Assembly: GCF_030413595.1 (NCBI RefSeq)
Contig: NZ_CP129238.1
Span: forward strand, 1,364,001 to 1,428,000
Length of the DNA: 64,000 nucleotides
Direction: 5' to 3'
Origin: Planococcus liqunii
Lineage (GTDB): Bacteria > Bacillota > Bacilli > Bacillales_A > Planococcaceae
In this document: piece by piece, positions 26,738 through 34,660 of the stretch
How the letters are laid out: each line of letters starts with the position of its first letter
Position numbering within the stretch: the first letter of the stretch is position 1
Translations under genes and position numbers: made by a program
The notes under the pieces: model-generated
Databases searched by the model: none
What the model was told of the DNA's origin: nothing
Seen by the model: only the letters and a program-made list of their open reading frames with translations

Positions 26738-27340
26738 TTAACGTGAGTAGTACTCAACGATCAACTGTTCGCTGATTTCAGCAGACAATTCGCTGCGTTC
26801 TGGGTAGCGTACAAAAGTACCTACTTTGTTTTCAGCGTCGATTGATACGTATTCAGGAACGAAGTTGCTTACTTCGATTGCTTCGTTAACGACATCAAGG
26901 TTGTTTGAACGTTCGCGGAATGCGATTGTTTGACCTGGTTTTACGCTGTATGACGGGATGTCAAGGCGTTTGCCATCAACAAGGATGTGGCCGTGGTTTA
27001 CCAATTGGCGAGCTTGGCGGCGAGTGCGCGCAAGACCTAAACGATAAACAACGTTATCAAGGCGAGCTTCAAGCAAGATCATGAAGTTTTCACCGTGTTT
27101 ACCTGGCATTTTACCAGCTTTGTTGAATAAAGTTTTGAATTGGCGTTCGTTTACACCAAACATGAAACGAAGTTTTTGTTTTTCTTGAAGTTGCAAACCG
27201 TACTCAGAAACTTTTCTGCGTTGGTTAGCACCGTGTTGACCTGGTGCGTAAGGGCGTTTTTCTAGTTCTTTGCCTGTTCCGCTAAGAGAAACTCCTAGGC
27301 GGCGAGACTGTTTCCATGCTGGACCTGTATAACGAGACAT
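26738..27340 (-). CDS. rpsD: 30S ribosomal protein S4
   Basis: A 200-residue primary 16S rRNA-binding protein of the small subunit. The N-terminus [25 protein letters not shown], and the S4 RNA-binding domain ([26 protein letters not shown]) are diagnostic. ATG 27340 gives the standard length, with GGAGGAG about 9 bases upstream. As in other Bacilli it is monocistronic and away from the main ribosomal-protein operons, with a long 5' leader. Confidence 0.98.
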   Translation of the reverse strand: MSRYTGPAWKQSRRLGVSLSGTGKELEKRPYAPGQHGANQRRKVSEYGLQLQEKQKLRFMFGVNERQFKTLFNKAGKMPGKHGENFMILLEARLDNVVYRLGLARTRRQARQLVNHGHILVDGKRLDIPSYSVKPGQTIAFRERSNNLDVVNEAIEVSNFVPEYVSIDAENKVGTFVRYPERSELSAEISEQLIVEYYSR

Positions 27341-27530
27341 ATATGTCTCCTCCTCTATTGTTGGTTTTTGAAGTAAAATAAAAACCAATTGTATTCATGC
27401 TGTAAGCCATTTTATATTCTTGTACCTTCGCTCAGCAGCCAAGAGTTACGCGATACACCTACTTATTAGCTAATAGGAACAAAATGGACAAACCCGCACA
27501 TACAACTGCTGCGATTATTTTACACAAATT
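27341..27530 (-). promoter_or_regulatory. Long rpsD leader, probable S4 autoregulatory region
   Basis: About 190 transcribed bases precede rpsD. In Bacilli S4 represses its own mRNA through a structured leader of this size. I see a hairpin (CCTATTAGCTAATAGG-like, near 27465–27480 on +) and other inverted segments, but did not fold the full structure. With the two promoters it accounts for the 27341–27674 gap. Confidence 0.5.
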
Positions 27531-27532
27531 AT

Positions 27533-27562
27533 AGTATAACCGCACTGAAGGCAATAAGTCAA
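27533..27562 (-). promoter_or_regulatory. Promoter of rpsD
   Basis: On the minus strand: TTGACT (-35), 18-base spacer, TATACT (-10), about 195 bases before the rpsD start. Confidence 0.7.
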
Positions 27563-27638
27563 CAATTACAGAAAGGTGTTCGAAAAGGGCGGCTTTCTTT
27601 TTTTTATCATTCAAGGTAGAATGGAAAGAGATGGGATG

Positions 27639-27652
27639 TAAGCGCTTTCTAT
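27639..27652 (+). promoter_or_regulatory. Candidate cre site (CcpA operator)
   Basis: TGTAAGCGCTTTCT matches the cre consensus TGWAANCGNTNWCA at 13 of 14 positions. It lies 22 bases before the methionine gamma-lyase start and 16 bases after a TAGAAT -10 candidate (27617–27622), a place that would allow a roadblock or repression. Confidence 0.7.
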
Positions 27653-27674
27653 TTTGAGTAAGGGGTGTATAAAT

Positions 27675-28883
27675 ATGAAAAAGCCAGAAATTAATATGGA
27701 AACAGCAGTTGTCCACAAAGGATACAAAAGTTCGCTCCACCATGACAGTTTAGCGACTCCGCTTTATCAAACGTCAACTTTTGCTTTTGAAAGTGCTGAA
27801 GAAGGAGAAAACCGGTTTGCCGGAAATTGCGAAGGCAATATTTACTCCCGTTTGGGAAATCCCACAGTCCGTGTGCTGGAAGAACGGATGGCGGAAATCG
27901 AATACGGTGAAGGGGCGCTCGCTTTTGGGTCAGGAATGGCAGCAGTTAGTGCCTCGCTGATCTATCTGACGAAAGCAGGGGACCATGTACTTTGCTCAAG
28001 AGGGATTTACGGCTGTACGTTCGGGCTGCTTGAGATGATGGAAGAGAAATACGGCATTACACATAATTTGGTTTCGATGACGACCGAGCAGGAAATTGAA
28101 CAAGCGCTCTGTCCGGAAACGGTCTGCATTTATGTCGAAACACCGATCAATCCGACGATGGAAATCGTCAATTTGGAAGCGGTGGTTTCAGTCGCCAAAA
28201 AACACGGGCTGCGTGTCGTGGTTGACAACACATTCAGCTCACCTTATTTGCAGAACCCGATTCAATTGGGGGCGGACTTCGTCCTGCACAGTGCCACGAA
28301 ATATTTGAACGGCCATGGGGATGTGGTCGGGGGAATATTGGTTGGCAAAGACGGGGCCGAAATGCAGCAGCTCCGCATGACCGTTCAGAAAGATGTCGGC
28401 GGGATCATGTCGCCATTCGATGCTTGGCTTTTGCTGCGCGGCTTAAAAACGCTCCATGTCCGCATGGACCGGCATATTTCCAATGCCAAGACAGTACTTG
28501 CTTTCTTGAAACAGGAACCGCTGGTCAAGAAGATATATTACCCATTTGATGAAAATCACCCGCAAATGGAAATCGCCAAGCGCCAAATGCGGGACGGCGG
28601 CGGATTGATTTCATTTGAGATTGAAGGCGGGAAAAAAGAAGCGCAGGCCTTTATGAACGCATTGTCGCTGGTGAAAATTGCTGTCAGCCTGGGAGATGCA
28701 GAAACGCTGATTCAACATCCGGCTTCGATGACCCATGCGGTGGTGCCGCAGCTGAGCCGGGAAGCTATGGGCATTACCGAATCGCTGATGCGGTTATCTG
28801 TTGGCCTTGAGCATACGGATGACTTGATTGCAGATCTGACAAAAGCTTTTGAAGCCGTAAAGCCGAAATTGCAGGAAGCATAA
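27675..28883 (+). CDS. Methionine gamma-lyase-type PLP enzyme
   Basis: A 402-residue trans-sulfuration enzyme (Cys/Met metabolism PLP family). It has YSRLGNPT, FGSGMAA, DNTFSSPYLQNP and the PLP lysine in HSATKYLNGHGD (about 209). C114 in IYGCTFGLL stands where methionine gamma-lyases have their characteristic Cys, which favours splitting methionine to methanethiol, ammonia and 2-oxobutyrate over cystathionine lyase or synthase activity. ATG 27675 lies about 10 bases after AAGGGG. A cre site upstream suggests CcpA control. The neighbour on the other strand is a methionine sulfoxide reductase. Confidence 0.82.
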   Translation: MKKPEINMETAVVHKGYKSSLHHDSLATPLYQTSTFAFESAEEGENRFAGNCEGNIYSRLGNPTVRVLEERMAEIEYGEGALAFGSGMAAVSASLIYLTKAGDHVLCSRGIYGCTFGLLEMMEEKYGITHNLVSMTTEQEIEQALCPETVCIYVETPINPTMEIVNLEAVVSVAKKHGLRVVVDNTFSSPYLQNPIQLGADFVLHSATKYLNGHGDVVGGILVGKDGAEMQQLRMTVQKDVGGIMSPFDAWLLLRGLKTLHVRMDRHISNAKTVLAFLKQEPLVKKIYYPFDENHPQMEIAKRQMRDGGGLISFEIEGGKKEAQAFMNALSLVKIAVSLGDAETLIQHPASMTHAVVPQLSREAMGITESLMRLSVGLEHTDDLIADLTKAFEAVKPKLQEA

Positions 28884-28885
28884 TA

Positions 28886-28925
28886 AAAATGCCCGGATCT
28901 CAAGTTAGGAGATCCGGGCATTTTC
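28886..28925. terminator. Bidirectional terminator after the methionine gamma-lyase gene
   Basis: ATGCCCGGATCTC pairs with GAGATCCGGGCAT around AAGTTAG, with A and T flanks. Shared with the convergent msrC gene. Confidence 0.92.
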
Positions 28926-28929
28926 AATT

Positions 28930-29409
28930 TTATAGATGCTTCATTAATACTTCGGTAAAGAGTTCAAGGCCTTCTTGGTCTTCAGCTGTAAAGCGGCTGA
29001 GTTCCGGGCTGTCAATGTCCAGGACGCCGATCACGCTGCCGTCTTTAATCAACGGAATGACAATTTCAGACTGGGAAGCTGCGTCGCAGGCAATGTGGCC
29101 AGGAAACGCATGGACATCTTCAATGAGCATCGTTTTCTTTTCTGCCACTGCGGTTCCGCATACGCCTTTGCCTACCTGGATCCGCACACACGCCGGCAAT
29201 CCTTGGAATGGCCCGAGGACCAGTTCGCCATCTTCCATTAAATAAAAACCGACCCAGTTGATGCGCTCTAAAAATTGGTTAAGCAAAGCGGAAGCATTGC
29301 TTAAGTTAGCGACAAGATTGGATTCGCCTTCGAGAAGCGCATCCAATTGTTTGCCAAGCATGGTGTATTGATCCAGGCTTGAGCCGCTGTAAGTTGTTTG
29401 AGAAAACAT
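28930..29409 (-). CDS. msrC: Free methionine-(R)-sulfoxide reductase (GAF domain), YtsP
   Basis: A 159-residue GAF-domain enzyme that reduces free methionine-R-sulfoxide. The three cysteines of fRMsr are visible in LPACVRI, GVCGTA and HIACDA; NWVGFYL and VLDIDSPELSRF are family motifs. Known as YtsP in B. subtilis, in the same region near hisJ and ezrA. It ends convergently with the methionine gamma-lyase gene. Confidence 0.88.
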   Translation of the reverse strand: MFSQTTYSGSSLDQYTMLGKQLDALLEGESNLVANLSNASALLNQFLERINWVGFYLMEDGELVLGPFQGLPACVRIQVGKGVCGTAVAEKKTMLIEDVHAFPGHIACDAASQSEIVIPLIKDGSVIGVLDIDSPELSRFTAEDQEGLELFTEVLMKHL

Positions 29410-29435
29410 AGTGAAGCCCCATTTCGTTTTATGAT

Positions 29436-30230
29436 TTACTTATTATAAAGTTTCTCGTAATGCTTATGCAAGCCATTGACGCTATGTGCATCCGAGCCGA
29501 AGACGAACGGGATGCCGAGCGACTCGGCAAAAGGGATATAGCGCTGCGGAGGGTAAGATTCAAGGCAATCGGGTTTCGAGAAGCCGGCGCCGTTCAAATC
29601 CATTTCATAGCCTGTTTCCGCAATTTTTTCGAGGACGCGCTTGATATGCTGGTCGTCATCGATTTTTTCACCGTGCGCAAGCTGGAATTTGTGGACTAGC
29701 GTCGGGTGGCCGATGCGTTTCGGCTTAAAAGGTCCAAGCTCAGCGATGATGGAAGCTTCAACAGTTTCGTAGTACAGTTCATATACGGCTTCCACTGAAC
29801 CGGCTTGACGGGCTATATCCATAAAAACTTCCTTGCTGTAGTCCATGCAGAAATAGTCGCTGCCTAAACGCAAAAAATGAACCGATAAAATCGAATCGTC
29901 CAGCAATGGTCCATATTCATCAAGAAAAGAGCGGGTTTCCGCTTCATAACCGGTGATATAGTCCACTTCCAATCCGACGCGAATTTGGATATCATTCTTA
30001 TAGGCATCTTTAGCCTGCTTGATGGCGTCTAAATAAAGGTGCAAAGTTTCTAAACTCATTCCGCTGTCTTTTTCGGGAGTCGGATCTGCGAAAGAAGAGG
30101 GGAGAGGCGCATGTTCGGTAAAGGAAATATCGCCAAAACCGGATCTAATCGCTTTTTCTATGTACGCACGCAATTCATCTTTTGTGCCATGAGGGCAAAA
30201 AGGGGTATGAATGTGTCCATCTCTTTTCAT
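29436..30230 (-). CDS. hisJ: Histidinol-phosphatase of the PHP family
   Basis: A 264-residue PHP-fold metal phosphatase that removes phosphate from L-histidinol phosphate in histidine biosynthesis. Metal motifs are DGHIHTPFCPHG at the N-terminus, FTEHAPLP (about 38), GLEVDYI, SVHFL and the closing FGSDAHS. Equivalent to B. subtilis HisJ (YtvP), which also stands away from the his operon. The ORF starts at ATG 30230; divergent ezrA is about 150 bases away. Confidence 0.9.
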   Translation of the reverse strand: MKRDGHIHTPFCPHGTKDELRAYIEKAIRSGFGDISFTEHAPLPSSFADPTPEKDSGMSLETLHLYLDAIKQAKDAYKNDIQIRVGLEVDYITGYEAETRSFLDEYGPLLDDSILSVHFLRLGSDYFCMDYSKEVFMDIARQAGSVEAVYELYYETVEASIIAELGPFKPKRIGHPTLVHKFQLAHGEKIDDDQHIKRVLEKIAETGYEMDLNGAGFSKPDCLESYPPQRYIPFAESLGIPFVFGSDAHSVNGLHKHYEKLYNK

Positions 30231-30383
30231 TGAAGCACCAACTTTCTTCAGATTTGAAAATATTTCACTCTTTTCTTCGATTTCACAAACAAAAGAATCG
30301 AATACATGTTAAAATAGCAGAAGTATGTAAAACATTTATATAGAAAAGGAAATGTGATTTTGGAACAGGGGGCTAAATGACTT

Positions 30384-32087
30384 ATGATGAAGTATATCAT
30401 CATTGCGGTCATCATTCTATTAGCGATAATTGTCGTCGGCTTGTTGTTTCGCAAGAAGCACAACGCGGAAATTGAACGCTTGGAACAGTTAAAACTGCAA
30501 ATACAAAACAAACCAATACTTGAAGAATTGACGAAAGTAAAACAATTGAACATGAACGGCCAGACAGAAGAGATGTTCGAGCGCTGGCGTGAGATATGGA
30601 CGGAAATTATGGACTTACATATTCCGAAAATTGATGCGTTGCTGTTTGATGCAGACGATGCGATTAATCGCTTCAGATTCGGAAAAGCTACAGAGCTTGA
30701 AAAGGACATTGAAGTCCGCATCGATGATGTCGACCGCCATATGAACGAGATTTTAAGTGAACTTGAAGAATTGATCGGCAGTGAAGAGAAAAACCGCAGC
30801 GAAATGGATGTCATGAAAGACCAATACCGCCTGGCGCGGAAGAATTTATTGGCGCATCAGCATTCTTACGGTGCAGCAGCTGCTCCTTTGGAGAAAAAGC
30901 TGGAGGCTTTCTCGCCGTTGTTTGAGGAATACGACCGTTTGACAGCGGAAGGCAATTACTTGAAAGCACGGACAACCGTTATGGGCCTTTCAGAAGAAGG
31001 AGATTACGTTTTCTCGTTAATCGATGAAATTCCTGCGCTGTTGACAGACATCAATTCGAAGATTCCTTCCTATATCAATGAATTGCGCAACGGCATCCGT
31101 GAAATGGAAAGCCAGTCCTATTACTTGAACCATTTGGAACTGACGCGCCAACTGGACAGAATGGAAGACGAACTTGTCGGGATGAAAGAAGAAGTTGCCC
31201 GGTTGAATGTAGATGAAACAAAAGAAAAAGCAGAAGAGATGAAAGAACGCATTGATTCGTTTTATGAAATTCTGGAAAAAGAAGTGAAAGCTAAGCATTT
31301 CGTGGATTACTACAAAGCGGAAACCGGACGGCATTTGGAACTCATTAACCGTGATGCGCGCGATATGCACGATGAATGCTTGTTTGTTCAGCAGAGCTAT
31401 AAGATTTCCGAGAGCGATGCGGCCATCCCGAAGGCTTGCCTGGAAAAATTGGAAGAACTGAACCGCCGGTTTGATTTGTTCAAATCGCGGACAGAAGAAG
31501 ACCAGTCCGCGTATTCGAACCTGGAAGAAGAACTGGTTTATATTCGAGAAGAGTTGGCGAAGATCGATGTCACCCAGCATGATTTCACAGAATCACTGAA
31601 GAGCTTGCGGATTGGCGAAAATGAAGCACGCAGAAAAGTGGAAGACTTGAAACGCCGCTTGCAGGAAACAGACAGAATGCTGCACAAAGCCAATACACCA
31701 GGCATTCCGGAAGAAATGGATGTCCGGTTGGAAGAAGCGGAAGAGCAGTTGTTTGTAGCGATGCAAAGCTTGCAGGAAGTTCCATTGAACATGAAACTGG
31801 TTGACAATTATGTGATGAATGCTGAACAATCGATCGAAGAAGTTGAAGAGAAGTCAGCTGAAATGATTGAAAACGTACTTCTTATTGAACGCATTATTCA
31901 GTACGGCAACCGTTTCCGCAAAACAAACCCGCAAATGGATGCCAAGTTGAAGGAAGCGGAAGAGTCGTTCAGACAGCTCCGTTACTCAAAAGCATTGGAA
32001 GAAGCGGCAACAGCAGTTGAAAGCTTCGAACCGGGGTCAATGAAACGCATTGAAGTACTGGTCAAAGAAGAAGCATGGCGAGTTTAA
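30384..32087 (+). CDS. ezrA: Septation ring formation regulator EzrA
   Basis: A 567-residue membrane-anchored protein that regulates FtsZ assembly. One N-terminal membrane helix (KYIIIAVIILLAIIVVGLLF, residues 3–22) is followed by long coiled-coil, spectrin-like repeats. The conserved C-terminal QNR patch region YGNRFRKTNP is present near residue 510. Length matches B. subtilis EzrA (562). A run of Gs 12 bases upstream is the likely ribosome site. It precedes iscS-thiI as in other Bacilli, with a terminator between. Confidence 0.95.
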   Translation: MMKYIIIAVIILLAIIVVGLLFRKKHNAEIERLEQLKLQIQNKPILEELTKVKQLNMNGQTEEMFERWREIWTEIMDLHIPKIDALLFDADDAINRFRFGKATELEKDIEVRIDDVDRHMNEILSELEELIGSEEKNRSEMDVMKDQYRLARKNLLAHQHSYGAAAAPLEKKLEAFSPLFEEYDRLTAEGNYLKARTTVMGLSEEGDYVFSLIDEIPALLTDINSKIPSYINELRNGIREMESQSYYLNHLELTRQLDRMEDELVGMKEEVARLNVDETKEKAEEMKERIDSFYEILEKEVKAKHFVDYYKAETGRHLELINRDARDMHDECLFVQQSYKISESDAAIPKACLEKLEELNRRFDLFKSRTEEDQSAYSNLEEELVYIREELAKIDVTQHDFTESLKSLRIGENEARRKVEDLKRRLQETDRMLHKANTPGIPEEMDVRLEEAEEQLFVAMQSLQEVPLNMKLVDNYVMNAEQSIEEVEEKSAEMIENVLLIERIIQYGNRFRKTNPQMDAKLKEAEESFRQLRYSKALEEAATAVESFEPGSMKRIEVLVKEEAWRV

Positions 32088-32097
32088 AACAATATTG

Positions 32098-32128
32098 AAA
32101 ACCACCAGCAACCGTGCTGGTGGTTTTC
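32098..32128 (+). terminator. Terminator after ezrA
   Basis: AAACCACCAGCA pairs with TGCTGGTGGTTTT around ACCG. The iscS ribosome site follows directly. Confidence 0.9.
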
Positions 32129-32145
32129 TTTTCGGAGGTGGCTAA

Positions 32146-33243
32146 ATGATTTACTTGGATAACAGCGCAACTACCCAGCCGCGAAAAGAAGTGCTTGAGA
32201 CGTTCGTAAAAGTGAATGAGCAATTCTACGCCAATCCGGCATCAATCCATCGGATGGGAAACGAAGCGGAAGATTTGCTGGAAGGCGCACGCACGCAAAT
32301 TAAGCAAATCTTGAATATGGAGCAAGTGGTTTTCACATCCGGCGGCACGGAATCCAATAATCTGGCACTGATCGGCGCTGCAAAAGCATATCAGCACCGG
32401 GGGAAACACATCATCACCGCCCTTACAGAGCATCCGGCAGTCCTTAAGCCGTTAGCCGTTCTTGAGGAGCAGGGATTTGAAATTACCCGGCTGCCGGTCG
32501 ACGAAACCGGGGCCATCGGTTTGAATGAGTTGAATAACGCCCTTAGAAACGATACGATTTTGGTAAGCTTGATGCATGTCAATAACGAAATCGGCACAAT
32601 CCATCCAATTGCTGAAGTGAAAAAGCTGCTCGACGGAACACGGACATTGCTCCATGTCGATGCAGTTCAAAGCGTTGGAAAGTTGGAGCTTCCTTTCGGT
32701 TCCATGCCGGATTTATTGACTGTATCGGGGCATAAAATCCATGGCTTAAAAGGCAGCGGCATTCTGGCATTCAACCAAGTGGAACTTCTGCCGGTTCTTT
32801 ACGGCGGCGGCCAGGAGTTTGGCTTAAGAAGCGGAACCGTTGCTGTGCCGCAAGCGGTAGCTCTAGCAAAAGCGCTTCGCCTGGCCATGCCACGACCGGA
32901 ATATGCCGAATGGAACCGGGATCTTCGGGCATTTTTCGCCGGATTTGCCGGTGTTAAAATAATCAGCCCGGAAAAAGGGGCTCCCCATATTCTTGCAGTG
33001 GCAGTGAAAGGCATGAAAGGCGAAGTGCTGGTATCCGGTCTGCAGCAGGAGTCGGTCGTTGTGTCGACTTCGAGCGCCTGTTCCTCAAAAAGCAAAGAAA
33101 CCAGCCATGTCATTGAAGCAATCGGCGTACCGCGCGGATACAAAGAAGGCGTGATCCGCATCAGCTTTGGGGCTTTCACACAAGCCGAAGATATTGCTGC
33201 ATTGAAAACGGCATTCGAGCGGGTTTACCGCTTGATCAAATAA
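32146..33243 (+). CDS. Cysteine desulfurase (NifZ/IscS type) for ThiI
   Basis: A 365-residue PLP enzyme that moves sulfur from cysteine to a protein thiol. Seen are YLDNSATTQP, SGGTESNNLAL, VDAVQSVGK, the PLP lysine in SGHKIHGLKG (about 200) and the persulfide-bearing Cys in SSACSS (about 313). It sits 28 bases before thiI, the pairing known for B. subtilis nifZ-thiI, so it supplies sulfur for 4-thiouridine in tRNA. Confidence 0.93.
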   Translation: MIYLDNSATTQPRKEVLETFVKVNEQFYANPASIHRMGNEAEDLLEGARTQIKQILNMEQVVFTSGGTESNNLALIGAAKAYQHRGKHIITALTEHPAVLKPLAVLEEQGFEITRLPVDETGAIGLNELNNALRNDTILVSLMHVNNEIGTIHPIAEVKKLLDGTRTLLHVDAVQSVGKLELPFGSMPDLLTVSGHKIHGLKGSGILAFNQVELLPVLYGGGQEFGLRSGTVAVPQAVALAKALRLAMPRPEYAEWNRDLRAFFAGFAGVKIISPEKGAPHILAVAVKGMKGEVLVSGLQQESVVVSTSSACSSKSKETSHVIEAIGVPRGYKEGVIRISFGAFTQAEDIAALKTAFERVYRLIK

Positions 33244-33271
33244 GAGATAGGCAACGAAGGAGTTTAAATGT

Positions 33272-34474
33272 ATGAAAACAAAACAAGTCCTCGTCCGTTA
33301 CGGGGAATTATCCACTAAAGGGAAAAACCGCAGTTCGTTTATCGGACGGCTTCGGGATAATGTACGGCAAATGTTCGCCGATCTGGAAACGGTCCGCGTC
33401 AAAGCGGAACGGGACCGCATGTTTATTCTAGCGGACGATGAACGCGAAATGGAACAGGTGCTGGAGCGTTTGCCGAACGTCTTTGGCATTCAGTCGTTCA
33501 GCCCGGTCACTGAAGCAGAATTGAACTTTGAAGCGATGAAACGAGCGGCAATTGCAGTGGTCAGCAAATTGGACCGCGACAACAAAAGTTTTAAAGTATC
33601 AGTCAAACGGCCGTTCAAAGAATTTCCGCACGAAAAACCGGAAATCACCCAGGAAATTGGATCGCATGTGCTCCGCAGCTTTCCGGAACTTTCTGTTCAA
33701 ATGAAGAACCCAGATATCGACCTAAAAGTGGAAATCCGGGAAGAAGCGGCGTATATGATGGCTGAAGTTGTTGAAGGGGCTGGCGGGCTGCCTGTCGGCG
33801 CCGGAGGAAAAGCTTTGCTGATGCTATCCGGTGGAATCGACAGCCCGGTAGCAGGATACCATATGCTGAAGCGGGGGGTCAGACTGGAACTGATTCATTT
33901 TTTCAGTCCGCCGTATACAAATGATCGGGCAAAAGAGAAAGTTTTCGATTTGGCCGAGAAGCTGAGCCAGTTCGGATCTTCCGTCACGCTGCACATCATT
34001 CCGTTTACGAAACTTCAGCAGGAAGTGCATAAGCAGGTGCCGGATAATATCACGATGACTTCCACGCGCAGAATGATGATGCGCGTAGCGGATTTGGTGC
34101 TTGCAGAGACTAAAAGCCAAGCCATCATTACAGGTGAAAGCTTAGGCCAAGTGGCCAGCCAAACGCTGGAATCGCTGCACGCGATCAATGCGGTGACGAA
34201 TACCCCGGTGCTCCGGCCGCTGATTGCGATTGACAAGCTGGACATTATTGAAACCGCCCAAAGAATCGGGACGTACGACATTTCCATTCGGCCCTATGAA
34301 GATTGCTGCACCATTTTTACGCCGGCCAATCCTAAAACCAAACCAAAACTTGAAAAAGTCGAGTTCTACGAGAACTTTGTGTCGTTCGATGAATTGATCC
34401 GGGAAGCGGCAGACCAGCGGGAAACCATCAAATTCCCGCGTGTCAAAGAAGCGAAGTTTGAAAACCTATTATAA
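33272..34474 (+). CDS. thiI: tRNA 4-thiouridine synthase ThiI
   Basis: A 400-residue tRNA sulfurtransferase making 4-thiouridine at position 8. It has a ferredoxin-like and THUMP N-terminal part (about 1–170; VSVKRPFKEFPH) and the PP-loop ATP site LSGGIDSPVAGY (about 187–198). The C-terminus ends without a rhodanese domain, the usual short form of Firmicutes, which relies on the adjacent desulfurase. ATG 33272 follows a GAAGGAG site. Confidence 0.95.
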   Translation: MKTKQVLVRYGELSTKGKNRSSFIGRLRDNVRQMFADLETVRVKAERDRMFILADDEREMEQVLERLPNVFGIQSFSPVTEAELNFEAMKRAAIAVVSKLDRDNKSFKVSVKRPFKEFPHEKPEITQEIGSHVLRSFPELSVQMKNPDIDLKVEIREEAAYMMAEVVEGAGGLPVGAGGKALLMLSGGIDSPVAGYHMLKRGVRLELIHFFSPPYTNDRAKEKVFDLAEKLSQFGSSVTLHIIPFTKLQQEVHKQVPDNITMTSTRRMMMRVADLVLAETKSQAIITGESLGQVASQTLESLHAINAVTNTPVLRPLIAIDKLDIIETAQRIGTYDISIRPYEDCCTIFTPANPKTKPKLEKVEFYENFVSFDELIREAADQRETIKFPRVKEAKFENLL

Positions 34475-34485
34475 ATATGAAAAAT

Positions 34486-34532
34486 CCAAAAGCTAGGGGC
34501 AAACGTTTATTTGTCTCTGGCTTTTTGTCTTT
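34486..34532 (+). terminator. Terminator after thiI
   Basis: AAAAGCTAGGGGCAAA pairs with TTTGTCTCTGGCTTTTT; all non-Watson-Crick positions are G-U wobbles. Confidence 0.75.
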
Positions 34533-34589
34533 TCTTTGAATAAAATCTCTATTAACTGCCGGTTCAGTAATTTATATTTAGAAATTATT

Positions 34590-34617
34590 TTGAATAATTA
34601 AATTTTTTCGGTATAAT
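34590..34617 (+). promoter_or_regulatory. Promoter of the acyl-CoA synthetase gene
   Basis: TTGAAT (-35), 16-base spacer, TATAAT (-10), 44 bases before the start codon. Confidence 0.7.
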
Positions 34618-34631
34618 GATAACGTATCATT
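34615..34631. other. Operator-like inverted repeat at the promoter
   Basis: AATGATA-ACG-TATCATT, seven-base perfect arms overlapping the -10 and the expected transcription start. It fits a dimeric repressor; the spacing does not match the FadR operator I remember. Confidence 0.5.
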
Positions 34632-34660
34632 CTTTATCACACGCCTAGGGGGAATACATA

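Noticed and set aside
30248..30814. 188-codon open frame antisense to ezrA
   Set aside because: It is a Ser/Ile/Phe-rich reflection of the ezrA coiled-coil codons, has no ribosome site and would also cover the hisJ–ezrA promoter region.
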